From Spinacia oleracea (lineage: Eukaryota; Streptophyta; Magnoliopsida; Caryophyllales; Amaranthaceae): a DNA stretch of 64,000 bases. The stretch lies in contig NC_079491.1 in NCBI RefSeq assembly GCF_020520425.1, forward strand, positions 22,249,449-22,313,448, read 5' to 3'. The position numbers and the translations under genes were made by a program. A model generated the notes under the pieces. The model did not search any database, was not told the origin of the DNA, and worked only from the letters and a program-made list of their open reading frames with translations. Below, piece by piece: positions 11,093 through 24,336 of this stretch (position 1 is its first letter; each line of letters opens with the position of its first letter).

Positions 11093-13796
11093 TGTAACAC
11101 CACGACAATTCTCTCTTTTCTAAAATAACTTTTAAATATAAAACGTAGAGAATTATCAAGGCATTATCGCCCGTGTGAAAACGTAAAGGCTTATTCATAA
11201 TTTTGCAGCGGAAAACATAAAACTAACTGTAGGTTTATAAATAATCAATTTCAGAATAAATCCCAAAAACCAATCAACGAAAAACAAAGTTAATGTTACT
11301 AATTCAATAAGTTTTAAAGTCCACTTAAACAAACCAAATCCAACTTAGAAAATCAAATGAACTACAAACTCTCCAATCCCGATCCCAATGATGCATCATC
11401 TTCAACCTGTAGATGGGCAACGCTTATTGATCCTTAGAAACTGCTCACCAAAGATGGGTCATCACAGGATCAATAAGGCATAGCCATGATCAACACACAC
11501 AAACAAAGCACGTAATCAGCAAAGCTGAGTACTACATACTAAAACAATAATAATCCTAACATGATACTATTAAACGATCAATCCTAACATGATACTAATG
11601 AACATAAGTAAGGGCAGACAAAGCATGATAATCTGACGACCATACTTAACTAGACTAGGCTAGACTGGACTAGACTTTTATAGCAATAATATTATTTTAA
11701 TTGAAATAGGCAATGGACCGAGTTTTCTAGCTAGAAGTCTTCACTAAGGAAGACGAGGTACGGGCGCGACTCCGTAACCCCAGTGACCTGCGATATCGAG
11801 GAACGTTTGACTAAAAATAGGACGCGGTGATCAATCCGGTCCGAATGAAAGGCCATGGGCTACCACCATGAACCCCAACTCCTGTTTGTCCGTCACTTTA
11901 GACGTGCACAGTCTAAAGCTATTGCTACTCAGTTTCACTTTACATGATTTACAAATTGACACCCTGTTATGACTCAACAATCACATAAGGCATACAACTC
12001 ACGTTTATTTACAACTGTTTTTATCTTGGAATTAAGTAAGTGATCACAAAGGCATCAAACAAGACTCATTCCAATTAACTCCAATCTTTCCTTTAATACT
12101 GATCAACCCCTGTATATGGGTATAAGGTTTCAACTTACTAAATAAGGTCCTCCGCCCTCATAAAGTAGTGAAAAGCTAAAAGGGAACAACAATCAACTGA
12201 TCTGAATTATATACTAAGTAATCTAGTGTTCCCAATCAAACATGTTTGCATCAATCTTCCATACTAACATGTTATAATCCTCAAAATGCAATATAAGTTT
12301 AATATGTTCATCCAACAGTATCAAACATGCAATTTCAACCTGACTAAGTTCATCAACAACATTAACATAACCAAGTTCATCAACAATTCAACATGGTTTC
12401 AACAATTAGCACACATTCCAAGCACACAGGTATGTACGTACCTTGTGTAAACAAACTGATAGACCACTTTAACACTTTCAAAAGTCGCCTAAAGAGAATT
12501 CTCCGCCTAAAACAACCAACAAATAATCCCAATCAATTTCTAATCATTGGCAACCATAATAAAGCATTCTAAATGTATCCTAAACATATTTAGAGCTTTC
12601 CCCAATATCAAAACTTAAACATTGATTTCCTAGCATCAGTGATTGAAATTCGTTGAAAACTTTTTGCAAACATCGTACTTTAAATTTTCAGCAATATAAA
12701 TTCATTTAAAAACTTCACTAAGACCAATTAACGTTCTTAGAACATTGAAACAATCAATTTCAAAATCCCTAATCATCCCACCATGATTTCAAAACTATTG
12801 AAACCTTAAATTTCATGTTTAATAATTAAAATTCTTATTTCAATCAAATTTAATAAATCTGAAATTTAATAAACTCACTATGCAAATATATAAATTTGAA
12901 TTCTATGTTTAGATAATTAAAACCATAAATTTAAAATGTGAAAACATTAATTAAACTACTAAAACAAAATTAAAGCATTAAATAGTTTTAGGGTTAAAGA
13001 AATAACCAAAAGAGGAGGAGTGAGGGTGCTGGCCGGATGAGGGGCGGCGGCGACAAGGCAGGTGGTCGCGGGTCTGGGCGACGCTGCTGCTGGTCGCGGT
13101 GGTTGTGCAGGGACGGTTGCTTGTGAGGCAGGGAGCAAGAAGCAACGAATAGGGGAGTGCGAGAAGCAAGGCTTGCCGGCGGCTGGGCACGGCCGCAGAC
13201 ACGGTCGACGATGGTAGTCGCCGGTGGTTGCACGGTGGCGGTTGGCTGGGCAAACAAAACCAACAATTTCAACTACAGAGAAGACGAAAGGAGGAACGAA
13301 AAGAAAGAAAAAAAAACGAGAGGGAAGAAGGAGGAGGAGGCCGACGAGGAGTTACCGGTGGTGGCTGCCGGTGGATTGTGGATGGTGGCTGGTGGATGAC
13401 GGCGACGTGAGAGGCAGCAAGAGGAGAGAAGTGTTTGAGGTTTTTGCAATTCACGTGAATTTGTTTACGTGAATGTTGAAAAGTAATGGGCATTATGGGT
13501 TTATGTGTTTTGGGCTTCACCAATTTGGCTAGGATTAGGATCTAGTTTTAGAATATGAATCCTAAAACCGATTAGGATTGTTTTCTAATTTCGAACGATT
13601 TTCGTAATACAAATTCTTTTCAACTTAAAATTCTAAAATTACTTTTGATTTCGTAAATCATTAAAAATAATTAAAATGTAATAAAAAAATATACGTTAAT
13701 TATATATTTATTTCTAAAATTCATAAATTCTTATTTAATATATTAAATATACGTTAAAATATATAAATAAAATGTATAAAATTACAGGGGATTACA
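11093..13796 (-). repeat. 3' LTR of element A
   Basis: 2,704 bp. In element sense it begins TGTAATCCCCTG and ends GTGGTGTTACA. It carries a GC-rich, strand-skewed block at 13005-13440 (pyrimidine-rich in element sense) that creates several overlapping frames of 60-92 codons. The same frames recur at +7,233 in the 5' LTR; they are not genes. About ten point differences separate it from the 5' LTR (for example CCCCGAC changed to CACGAC near 11102). Confidence 0.93.
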
Positions 13797-13813
13797 ATTT
13801 ACCCCTCTTAAAA
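13797..13813 (-). other. Polypurine tract of element A
   Basis: In element sense the bases just before the 3' LTR read TTTTAAGAGGGGTAAAT, a purine-rich run that would prime plus-strand DNA synthesis. The same site recurs beside both LTRs of the 49-61 kb locus (51861 onward, 59824 onward), preceded there as here by TTTCGGGACGAAACTTC. Confidence 0.7.
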
Positions 13814-14277
13814 GAAGTTTCGTCCCGAAACTTGGCACGAAAATTCACATATATTTCCAAACTTTTCAACTTATTCTTACTGGAGAAGTACTTTGTGCCA
13901 CTCTTGTGCACTCTTTTGCCAACTAAAAGTTACTTGTAATATTCACGAACATATTTCCTTACGCGGAGAATCTATTTACTTTGCACCAACATGTATAAGT
14001 TGCTAAAAATGCGCATAAAATGCATAAAAATACCATAAAAATAGGTAAAAATCGCGAATTTCTATCGCATTCTACCCCCCTAAAAGAAAACGAGTTACGC
14101 CCTCGTAACTCATCCCAGGGAATGACTTTGGCTATTTCTACTTCAACGAATCATGCCCCCAAAGCTATATTTCCACTAAAATCGTAGCAAGTGGGATTTC
14201 TACACTTCTTTCCACACAATGCCTCAACAGGTTCCATCTTAAAGCTCGCATAGTAACTATTTGTGCAAGAAATTCAA

Positions 14278-15858
14278 TCACTCTAGTTGGTCTTCCCAAT
14301 TACCCTTAAAGTCAATAACACAGAATCTCAACATATATTTCGTAGTAATCTCAGTCTGTCTATCGGTTGCAGGGTGGAAAGAAATACTCATTTCAATGTC
14401 GTTCACAAGATTCACTAGAACTTTTTGCCAAAATTTCAGACTTTTATAGTCGGTAAGGATCTCAAATGTTGCCCCATAAAGATAATGTCTCCAAATCATT
14501 CAAAGCAAACGCACTAGCAGCTAGCTTTAGGTCATGGGTTGGGTAATTGGTTTCATAAAGTTTCAATTGACGCGACAACAGGTGCGGAGGTCAAACGCTC
14601 TTTTAAAATCTAGAAAGCTTTCTCCCATTTCTCACTCCACTCGAATTTTGATTCCTCTTTCAACAAGTTGGTCAATGGTTTTGCTCTCTTCGAAAAGTCT
14701 TTCACAACCTCCTATAATGGTCATCTAGGCTTAGAAAACTTCAAGTATCGGACACGTTCTTTGGAGTAGGTCACTCACTCACAGCTTGAATCTTAGCATG
14801 ATCTACAAAAACCTCTTCTGTTCAACTTTTCCTTGTTACCGAACCTCATTACACTTTTCATGGGTGTATAACTTTTGGGCTTAACTCTTAGCTCTTGCAC
14901 CAATTCATGTATTTCTTTTCATCTTTTCCAGACAACAATGATTTCTAACGATCCTGGACCACTCAAATCATCTCTTAGATTTATTCCCTTACGTAACATA
15001 GTTCTCAATCAATTTAGTCCTTCACTTTTCCGTCGGTGTCACTTATACATATATGACTTCAAGATTTGTATACTTCATTTAATAAAACTAGATTCTTCCT
15101 AAGCGTCTCCAAGTAATCCTCAAGTGTTTGTCATGCTCTTTCTCATTCCTTGCATAAATAGGGATATCATCAATAACATCATAACAAACTTAATTCGGAA
15201 TTCGTAGAAAATCTCATTCATCAAATCCATAATTATGGCAGGTGCATTGGTTAACCCAAACGACATTACTCTAAACCCATAATGACAATAACGAATCCTA
15301 ATGAGGTCTTAGGCCTTTATCAGCTACTCTCAATTGGTGATACTTCGAACACAAATCAATCTTCGAGAACACACTCTCGCCATTCAATTGGTCAAATATG
15401 TCATCTATCCTAGGCAAAGGATACTTGTTCTTGATGGTGTTTAGCTCCCTAAAATCGATGCATAATTCCATACTCTTATCTTTCTCCTTAACAAACAACA
15501 CAGGATCTCCCCACGGTGATGCACTAGGCCTAATATACCCCTTAACGAAACAACTCTTGCAATTGTGTCTTAATTTGCTCATTTCGAGAGGTGTCATTCT
15601 ATATGGTGCTTTAGTTATAGGTGTCGTTCCAGGAACTAAGTTTATAGTGAACTCAAAGGCTCCAACAGGTAACATACTTGCAATTTCACTCGGAAACACA
15701 TCAATGAATCCACTCACAATGGCAACATCTTCGATTTTGACTCCAAGTTCTTTATTCACCTCTAACACACTACAGAAAAATAGTTCACGCTCCCTATTCA
15801 TCAATTTCCTCACTCGCATTACAGAAATAACCAAAGGTTCTTGGACTACCCAAAACAT
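14278..15858 (-). pseudogene. pol remnant of element A (RT, RNase H, integrase fragments)
   Basis: 15298-15858 is an open stretch covering the start of RT, with gypsy motifs [22 protein letters not shown] and [13 protein letters not shown]. The frame then breaks at 15298. The catalytic-loop region is still visible further on as [11 protein letters not shown] (15180-15148). 14278-14499 joins an RNase H piece (IWRHYLYGATFEILTDYKSL) directly to an integrase piece (FWQK... then SFHPATDRQTE), so roughly the RNase H end and integrase start are missing. Protease is not found between gag and RT. No functional polyprotein is possible. Confidence 0.88.
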
Positions 15859-15899
15859 CTATACGAGGTCAATCTTCCAATATGGTTCCTTACATTTAC

Positions 15900-17722
15900 T
15901 TTCTGAATTTCACAGTACGTCTATCTTAGCCTTGTACAAACTTAGTCAATTCCATCCTAAGGTTTATGAATTCTTGTGCCTTTTGCTTTCTCATAAAAGG
16001 AGTTTCCTTAAGGCAGTAAAAAACGAATCCCAATTGAATCTCTCAACAGCGCTAAGTCTAACCCCATTTTCTCTCCACCATAAATCAGCTTCATCTTCCA
16101 AGTACAGTACAACTTGACCCACTCTCATGTTCTCAAGACAGTTCAAATCCCCAAACAGTTTCTCGAACTCTCTAACCTAGTTCTCTAAAAAGTAAGATCA
16201 GTTTCCCCCTTAAAGTATGGTGACTTAACTTTGGCTAGTCTTTTAAACATGTCCCCAGCAGAATCGGGACGCTCAATTCTCTCTTGGATCATCTTTTCCG
16301 TCAAGAGGCGAATAGCAACAACTAAGTCATTATTGCTTGACATTCTAGTGTGCGACCTAAAATTAATTACTCTACGATCCATAACTCATATGTCCCCTCT
16401 ACGAAAGAAATTTAGATTTGATCATAGAGATCGCATCAACAAACACTTATTCAAGAATGTACACCAATAATAGAGCAATCATCGTCACTCATTCAAGAAA
16501 ATATCCCCATCAAGGACATACAATTTGAAAACCAATGAATGGAAGTTCAATCACAACAAATAAGTAATAATATTCCCATTCGGGTGCCCAAAATAAACTC
16601 ATGATCATTTGGATTATCTATAATCTAGCTTTATTCCTCGAAACAAAATGTTGATAACACTTCCTAAATCGTAACATCGAGTTTGTCCTAAAATAAAGTA
16701 AAGGTTCTATGACATAAATTTAAACTACTGTTGGCGAATTATGGAATTCCCAAATTGGAAAAAAATACTTTAACTTCTATTGCTAACTCTATAAAGGTTT
16801 ATTATATCCTTGAAAATAATAAAGAACATTTCAAACTTCAATAAACTTTAACCTTAAACTGTTGTAGCTTTGCTACTTATTCTTTAAAACATAAAAGAGC
16901 TAATTAACTATTTATGACTTCAAAATATTTGTGGCCTCTTGCCTATCCATTGCTCCTGAAACTTGCGGAGTGAAATTTAGATCTCAAGATCATCAAACTC
17001 TTCCCCAGGGTCTTCATCTTCTTCCATATTTTCATCTTGATTAGGCTCATTTGCCACCTCCTGTTCACTTTCGAGCTCTGCATCTGAATCACTAGAAATT
17101 TCAATGGTTGGCTCATGGGCCACTAGGTTAGGATTCTCTGCCTCAACACCTACATTCTCATTCTCCACAGCTACATCATTTTCCTCTAGGTCATTATTTA
17201 CACTTACTCCCATAGGTTCTTCTGTAATTGCATCTCCAACATGACTCCCTACGATTTTACCGTCTCTAAACCCACTTTCTACCGCTTCAATAATGGTGGT
17301 CAGAATTTCTGAATCATATTTCCATCTACCACCCCAAGTCTCATACTTAGCCAAGTTTGGAGTTCCATTATCGGAATGCATGTCTTTAAACTTTCCTTGA
17401 GTTCTAGGTATGGAAATTTGGTAGGTAAGCAATTAATAATAGTGGCTGCTATCGTATCCTTTCTCATTAAGATAGGTTGCCCTAGAACTTTAGCATGATA
17501 TTCGCATCCAAACACAATTTTCTTCACGTAAATATCAGGGGTTTCTATATCAAGTTTCTCGAAGGATCCTATGTTGGTGTACTTGGAAAGAAATATTTTA
17601 TTCCTGAAATAAACAATTCCATGTCTCACTAACGATTTTCCAACCAAATCATAAACAAGGTTCAATAACGCAATAAGTTTGGTGGAAGCAAACAATTCCT
17701 TATGCACATTTAAATGTAACAC
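15900..17722 (-). pseudogene. gag remnant of element A
   Basis: The gag core is recognisable on the minus strand: 16185-16382 (ERPDSAGDMFKRLAKVKSPY then FKGETD) continues in broken frames into EADLWWRENGVRLSAVERF and KQKAQEFINLRMEL near 15940-16110, typical of gypsy retrotransposon gag. Upstream frames 16977-17432 (very acidic C-terminal half, rich in E and D) and 17300-17722 are remnants of the leader or 5' ORF; their function is not recognised. Frameshifts and a missing zinc knuckle make it non-functional. Confidence 0.75.
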
Positions 17723-18310
17723 TTAAACAATTAGTACACGCACGTTCATAACAATCAACTTCTTATCATTGACTAGCTACTAATGCACATATAATTCTAT
17801 CTTATATGCCCTTCTTATACTACCCATCTCTCATAAACTAAAGCATTCAAATAATTTAATTAACAAAGTAAAATGACGATAATATAAGAAAATTATTACA
17901 TAGAATAATAACATAAATAAAAATATAAAATAAATAAAGTAAAATAAATTAAGGAAATGCGTAGCGAATAAATTCGAAAATAAAGTTATTAATTCGAAAA
18001 GATTTATATTTCTTAAATAACGAATTCTAAATCTTGAAACAACTAAAAAAATTTGTACTCATTTTTTGAATAAATAAATAATAAGAAAAATAAAAATTTC
18101 GAAAGTATCACTTTAACTTGAATAAATAATTTGATTTCGAACTTAAATAAGAAATATTATGTTCTTTCAAACAAGATAAAAGGAAATCGGCCCCCGAAAA
18201 AAAAAGTACCAATTTTTGAACACTATAATATGTAGGAGCTCGATTGTAAGAAATTTATTTTAAATAACTAGATAGTTAGGCGCCTAAAAATTTATTAAAG
18301 TAAAACCTTA

Positions 18311-18322
18311 GCTCTGATACCA
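18311..18322 (-). other. Primer-binding site of element A (initiator Met-tRNA type)
   Basis: On the minus strand TGGTATCAGAGC lies three bases (AAG) after the end of the 5' LTR. It matches the standard plant retrotransposon PBS complementary to the 3' end of initiator methionine tRNA. It is fully intact, unlike that of the 49-61 kb locus. Confidence 0.92.
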
Positions 18323-18325
18323 CTT

Positions 18326-21030
18326 TGTAACACCCCGACAATTCTCTCTTTTCTAAAATAACTTTTAAATATAAAACGTAGAGAATTATCAAGGCATTAT
18401 CGCCCATGTGAAAACGTAAAGGCTTATTCAGAATTTTGCAGCGGAAAACATAAAACTAACTGTAGGTTTATAAATAATCAATTTCAGAATAAATCCCAAA
18501 AACCAATCAACGAAAAACAAAGTTAATGTTACTAATTCAATAAGTTTTAAAGTCCACTTAAACAAACCAAATCCAACTTAGAAAATCAAATGAACTACAA
18601 ACTCTCCAATCCCGATCTCAATGATGCATCATCTTCAACCTGTAGATGGGCAACGCTTATTGATCCTTAGAAACTGCTCACCAAAGATGGGTCATCACAG
18701 GATCAATAAGGCATAGCCATGATCAACACACACAAACAAAGCACGTAATCAGCAAAGCTGAGTACTACATACTAAAACAATAATAATCCTAACATGATAC
18801 TATTAAACGATCAATCCTAACATGATACTAATGAACATAAGTAAGGGCAGACAAAGCATGATAATCTGACGACCATACTTAACTAGACTAGGCTAGACTG
18901 GACTAGACTTTTATAGCAATAATATTATTTTAATTGAAATAGGCAATGGACCGAGTTTTCTAGCTAGAAGTCTTCACTAAGGAAGACGAGGTACGGGCGC
19001 GACTCCGTAACCTCAGTGACCTGCGATATCGAGGAACGTTTGACTAAAAATAGGACGCGGTGATCAATCCGGTCCGAATGAAAGGCCATGGGCTACCACC
19101 ATGAACCCCAACTCCTGTTTGTCCGTCACTTTAGACGTGCACAGTCTAAAGCTATTGCTACTCAGTTTCACTTTACATGATTTACAAATTGACACCCTGT
19201 TATGACTCAACAATCACATAAGGCATACAACTCACGTTTATTTACAACTGTTTTTATCTTGGAATTAAGTAAGTGATCACAAAGGCATCAAACAAGACTC
19301 ATTCCAATTAACTCCAATCTTTCCTTTAATACTGATCAACCCCTGTATATGGGTATAAGGTTTCAACTTACTAAATAAGGTCCTCCGCCCTCATAAAGTA
19401 GTGAAAAGCTAAAAGGGAACAACAATCAACTGATCTGAATTATATACTAAGTAATCTAGTGTTCCCAATCAAACATGTTTGCATCAATCTTCCATACTAA
19501 CATGTTATAATCCTCAAAATGCAATATAAGTTTAATATGTTCATCCAACAGTATCAAACATGCAATTTCAACCTGACTAAGTTCATCAACAACATTAACA
19601 TAACCAAGTTCATCAACAATTCAACATGGTTTCAACAATTAGCACACATTCCAAGCACACAGGTATGTACGTACCTTGTGTAAACAAACTGATAGACCAC
19701 TTTAACACTTTCAAAAGTCGCCTAAAGAGAATTCTCCGCCTAAAACAACCAACAAATAATCCCAATCAATTTCTAATCATTGGCAACCATAATAAAGCAT
19801 TCTAAATGTATCCTAAACATATTTAGAGCTTTCCCCAATATCAAAACTTAAACATTGATTTCCTAGCATCAGTGATTGAAATTCGTTGAAAACTTTTTGC
19901 AAACATCGTACTTTAAATTTTCAGCAATATAAATTCATTTAAAAACTTCACTAAGACCAATTAACGTTCTTAGAACATTGAAACAATCAATTTCAAAATC
20001 CCTAATCATCCCACCATGATTTCAAAACTATTGAAACCTTAAATTTCATGTTTAATAATTAAAATTCTTATTTCAATCAAATTTAATAAATCTGAAATTT
20101 AATAAACTCACTATGCAAATATATAAATTTGAATTCTATGTTTAGATAATTAAAACCATAAATTTAAAATGTGAAAACATTAATTAAACTACTAAAACAA
20201 AATTAAAGCATTAAATAGTTTTAGGGTTAAAGAAATAACCAAAAGAGGAGGAGTGAGGGTGCTGGCCGGATGAGGGGCGGCGGCGACAAGGCAGGTGGTC
20301 GCGGGTCTGGGCGACGCTGCTGCTGGTCGCGGTGGTTGTGCAGGGACGGTTGCTTGTGAGGCAGGGAGCAAGAAGCAACGAATAGGGGAGTGCGAGAAGC
20401 AAGGCTTGCCGGCGGCTGGGCACGGCCGCAGACACGGTCGACGATGGTAGTCGCCGGTGGTTGCACGGTGGCGGTTGGCTGGGCAAACAAAACCAACAAT
20501 TTCAACTACAGAGAAGACGAAAGGAGGAACGAAAAGAAAGAAAAAAAAACGAGAGGGAAGAAGGAGGAGGAGGACGACGAGGAGTTACCGGTGGTGGCTG
20601 CCGGTGGATTGTGGATGGTGGCTGGTGGATGACGGCGACGTGAGAGGCAGCAAGAGGAGAGAAGTGTTTGAGGTTTTTGCAATTCACGTGAATTTGTTTA
20701 CGTGAATGTTGAAAAGTAATGGGCATTATGGGTTTATGTGTTTTGGGCTTCACCAATTTGGGCTAGGATTAGGATCTAGTTTTAGAATATGAATCCTAAA
20801 ACCGATTAGGATTGTTTTCTAATTTCGAACGATTTTCGTAATACAAATTCTTTTCAACTTAAAATTCTAAAATTACTTTTGATTTCGTAAATCATTAAAA
20901 ATAATTAAAATGTAATAAAAAAATATACGTTAATTATATATTTATTTCTAAAATTCATAAATTCTTATTTAATATATTAAATATACGTTAAAATATATAA
21001 ATAAAATGTATAAAATTACGGGGGATTACA
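18326..21030 (-). repeat. 5' LTR of element A
   Basis: 2,705 bp, almost identical to 11093-13796 throughout. It begins TGTAATCCCCCG and ends GGGGTGTTACA in element sense. It contains the same GC-rich block (20238-20680) with shadow frames. Confidence 0.93.
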
Positions 21031-21358
21031 TATACTCTCGTCAATGTTTCCCTCTTCTGCACTCATAATTACACTCCATTACCCTAAGCTTTTTTATTTT
21101 TTAAGCTTAAGTTGAGAAGAGAAGAATTATACATTTATAAGTTAAGTAATTAATTCCCTTTTGTTTTTGTTTTTCCTTTATTTTCTTTAATTCATTATTA
21201 TTCATTTTAAAAAGGTTATATTTTATTATTTATTGAAAGATGTAACATCATTGTGGCTAGCTAAGATGGTAATAATTGTAACTTTTAATTCAAGAGGTCT
21301 AGTGTTCTACGCGACACATATACGTTCTTATAAACGCCTTTTAATATATTAGTATAGA

Positions 21359-22559
21359 TGCTACATTATTTTAAATGCTACATTAAGCAAAGTAATTACC
21401 TAAAAAACACTAGGTCTTTGACCATAATACATATTACAAAACAAACTAAAAAAAATAGGCCTTATAGATGAAAAGGTAATTGACTCTTCCCATGACTTCC
21501 CTTGATTGTTAAAATTGCCCTTCGAGATCCAATAACAATTTTGTTGTTGGAACATCGAAAAGAACATCAACAAACACACGATGGAGGTTATCCAGCTTAA
21601 TAAAGTCCAATGAGGATATTCACAATGCTACAATTTCTATTACTATTTAGACATGATGTTGAAATTAATTACCAGCTCGGCCTCTGGTTAAGTATAAAGA
21701 CTTTGCATCAAACATGTACGTTTACAATACACGGTTGAATTTGATAGTTTTTTTTTATCACAAAAATGTAGTAATCATTATATTTTATGCACAGTTAGAC
21801 ACATACATTTTGAAGTAATATTTAACTTAGTGTCTAATTTAGTCATTTTCTTAAACCATATATGCAGATAATGGAGAAATAAGATGATATGAAACTTTTT
21901 ACTTATTATTATTTCCAACAAGACGTCGGCAGATTTAGACATTCAGTCATTTTTATTACATTGATTTGTTGATCATCGTGATTTTTATTAAATATTACTT
22001 TACTGATTAGTTCTATATTACGGGTACTAAATATACTACAAGTCCGAATGTGATATTCAGATCATGTCCAATTTGATGTCTATAAGTAAACGTTGTGATT
22101 TTTTATGTTGCTTTATCAACTTTATATCTAGCACACCAATACAATCATACAATACCCATAAAATTATTTCAAGTTAGCTATGACAAAACAAAATTGAAAA
22201 AGAAAAAAAAAACACCAAGCTACATCTAAATGATATTTTGCCTTAAACATCTACCAACGTTTTTATTGTCTAACATCGTTTAAAATGTTATCTATTATCT
22301 ACCATCCATTTTTACTAGATGTCTAATTTTGTAGAAATCTCGTGCATTAGCACGACCATACACTAGAAGGGATAAATATAGTGAATTTCTTATGTTCAAT
22401 TCCCTATCCTTGTCCCAATCCTTGTCCCTATTCCTATCCCTATTACACACCAAACGAGTCGTTGGTACCTTACCACACGTCATCTACGAAGACAACAAAG
22501 TTCATTTTACTTACCTTTAAAATTAAATAAAAAATTGACGAAGACAATAATGCTACATA
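21359..22559. other. Intergenic, AT-rich
   Basis: No gene-like frame. A short hairpin TCGTGC-atta-GCACGA lies at about 22340 beside CTAG motifs and may be an old Helitron 3' end, but the matching 5' end was not found. The 62-codon minus frame at 22295-22483 (repetitive R/D/K) lies on a low-complexity run of ATCCTTGTCCC-like units and is not supported as a gene. Confidence 0.5.
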
Positions 22560-23074
22560 TTCCCTTTATCTCAATATAGTGTCTGTTTTCTATTTTGGGT
22601 ATCCGTAAATGATGTGCCTACTTTGACAATTTCTTATTTAATCAATTGAATTTTGCCCAACTTATCCTTATCAAACAATTAAATTATTCAAATTTTCCAA
22701 AAGAGTGTGTGATAGCTCAGTTGGTTATAACTTCCATCCCAATTCCAGGTGATCCTGTGATCGATTCTCATCCCTGCCCTTGTGGGTCATTCGCACACAA
22801 AAAAAAAAACCAAAATTTTCTACTTTTAGCTAAAAAACATGCGCCCATGATTAATGTTTGTACCATGGGAAATTGTGCTGTTGATTATTTTATTCAACAA
22901 TCACCCTCTCTCCTCTATACCTTTATTTTCTTTGTTTTTTTTGTTTAAAAAATAAAATAAAATGTTTACTTTTCTAATAAAGTACAACAACATAATTGTT
23001 AATTATATCATTTTTCAAATTCCTTAACTCCCATGAAAATGTCAAACGGATATTAGTGTATTGGACGGATGAAG
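22560..23074. mobile_element. Stowaway-like MITE, carrying a SINE
   Basis: Flanked by TA (22558-22559, 23075-23076). The left end TTCCCTTTATCTCAATATAG and the complement of the right end CTTCATCCGTCCAATACAC are degenerate versions of the Stowaway terminus CTCCCTCCGTCC. Length 515 bp, including an inserted SINE (22704-22811). Confidence 0.5.
22704..22811 (+). mobile_element. Short tRNA-derived SINE
   Basis: It has a pol III A-box-like GATAGCTCAGTTGG (22711-22724), a B-box-like TGATCGATTCTC (22758-22769) about 33 bp later, and ends in a run of A (22798-22809). Possible target duplication CAAATTTTC / CAAAATTTTC flanks it imperfectly. The spacing and boxes fit a tRNA-derived SINE, or a tRNA pseudogene with a tail. 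Boundaries are approximate. Confidence 0.6.
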
Positions 23075-24336
23075 TATCAGATAATACCTTATAACAAAAT
23101 CACATATTTTTCTACGTTTAGTAAGACTCTTATGGACCTCGAGAATTCGTTTGTCCTCTCATTCGGGTTTAATTTTTTCTCTCAAACGGATCACACTATT
23201 AAAGGCGCGCCTCATGGGGATTTCAAAGACTACCTATGGAGTATTCCGTATTAATAACACGAAGATACTCGACAATTTATTATGGGGCTTACTAAGCCCT
23301 GTTACATGATTACTCACCTGTCCAATTAAATGATGCAAGTCACACAACCTCCTTATATTTACTACCTCTTTTACCTTTCACCTTTTAACTTTCACCCACC
23401 AAGTACACTTCTTACCTTAAATCTTCTCACCCGCCTTCAGCTTTCCCACCCACTTCAGCCACCACTCCGATAAATTTTCAACGACATAAAAATCAGCGAT
23501 GAGAGACAATTTTCTGACAAAAAATATGCGTCACAATTCTTATATGCACGAGTCATCCAGCGGAACCTCAACGTCATCACAAGAGGTAAAAAAAATAATT
23601 GGCAAAACTTAGTTGAAAGCTCAAACAAAAGGAGTCTTCAGGATGGTGAAAGTTCAAACAGAGAGTTTCCATGTTAAAAAAGAAAATTGATGCAATTCTT
23701 ATTAGTGATATTAATTAATTATGTTTGTGTAATTTAATGTTGAATTAAAATATTATTCCGACAAAATTTAGTTATACTTTCTCCTTTGGAGCTCGAACCA
23801 TGGTGAAGCCTTCCACAATTTGAGCTCCTATTATAGTAGAAGCTCAAACATCATAAGTCGTCACCTTGTTGGAAACTTTCAATGCAAAAAATTGGTGTTT
23901 ATTATTATAAATATTATATTTTTCACAAAATTACATGTATTTCATTATAATATATTACAAAAAATATTTGAGTAATTTACATTATTTAGATTGTTTGAAA
24001 ATTTTGTCCAAATTAATGTAGCCGTTTGGAAATTTTCTTTGAAAATTATAAATAATTATTGTATATTTTTTAAAATTCAAGTTTCCTTTTTAAATATACG
24101 TATGTTTTTTTTTTTCTCCAATTTATTTTAGCAGTTGTAAATATTTGCTTGGAAACTAATTATATTTTGTTTATTAATTCAAGTTTCCTTTTTAAAGATA
24201 TGAAAGAGCTTTTTATCCCTTTTATCCCTTTTTTACAAGTCAACCCTTCACTCTTCATGCATACTCATTTATGGGTCTAGTCCAACTACTACATAAGCTC
24301 AAAATTAACATCTACATTAAACCCGTTTCAACCTAA
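23075..24336. other. Intergenic, AT-rich
   Basis: No coding signal. Repeated phrases such as GAAAGCTCAAACA and AGAAGCTCAAACAT around 23600-23860 and paired CAAGTTTCCTTTTTAAA motifs at 24080 and 24180 suggest decayed repeats that I cannot classify. Confidence 0.4.

Larger units (their letters stand above)
11093..21030 (-). mobile_element. Complete, non-autonomous Ty3/gypsy retrotransposon (element A)
   Basis: The 9,938-bp element has two LTRs (11093-13796 and 18326-21030) and exact TSD TATAC (11088-11092, 21031-21035). A methionine-tRNA-type PBS sits next to the 5' LTR and a purine-rich tract next to the 3' LTR. The LTRs differ at only about ten positions by eye, so insertion is recent. Coding capacity is wrecked: gag is broken, protease is not found, RT is frameshifted, and RNase H is fused to integrase by a deletion. 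It must have moved using proteins supplied by relatives. The RT sequence and PBS suggest a chromovirus (Tekay/Del-like) lineage, but no chromodomain was seen. Confidence 0.93.
10897..21358 (-). mobile_element. Non-autonomous Helitron, split by a gypsy element
   Basis: On the minus strand the 5' end reads A|TCTATACTAATATATTAAAA (first T at 21358). The 3' end is CTAG at 10900-10897 followed by T, preceded by an imperfect GC-rich hairpin (GCCCGGGC region, 10905-10925). These are the hallmarks of plant Helitrons: TC start, hairpin, CTRR end, insertion between A and T, no TSD. Removing the gypsy element and its TSD (11088-21030) leaves about 520 bp with no coding sequence. It predates the gypsy insertion. 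Confidence 0.62.

Noticed and set aside
12978..13523. Overlapping frames of 60-92 codons on both strands, repeated at 20211-20756
   Set aside because: They lie in the GC-rich block of the LTRs, lack domains, and recur only because the LTR is duplicated.
15398..16117. 239-codon plus-strand frame, the longest in element A
   Set aside because: Antisense of gag/RT; the minus strand carries the recognisable motifs.
22300..22375. Hairpin TCGTGC-atta-GCACGA with nearby CTAG, possible Helitron end
   Set aside because: Hairpin-to-CTAG spacing is too long on one strand, the base after CTAG is wrong on the other, and no 5' end was found.
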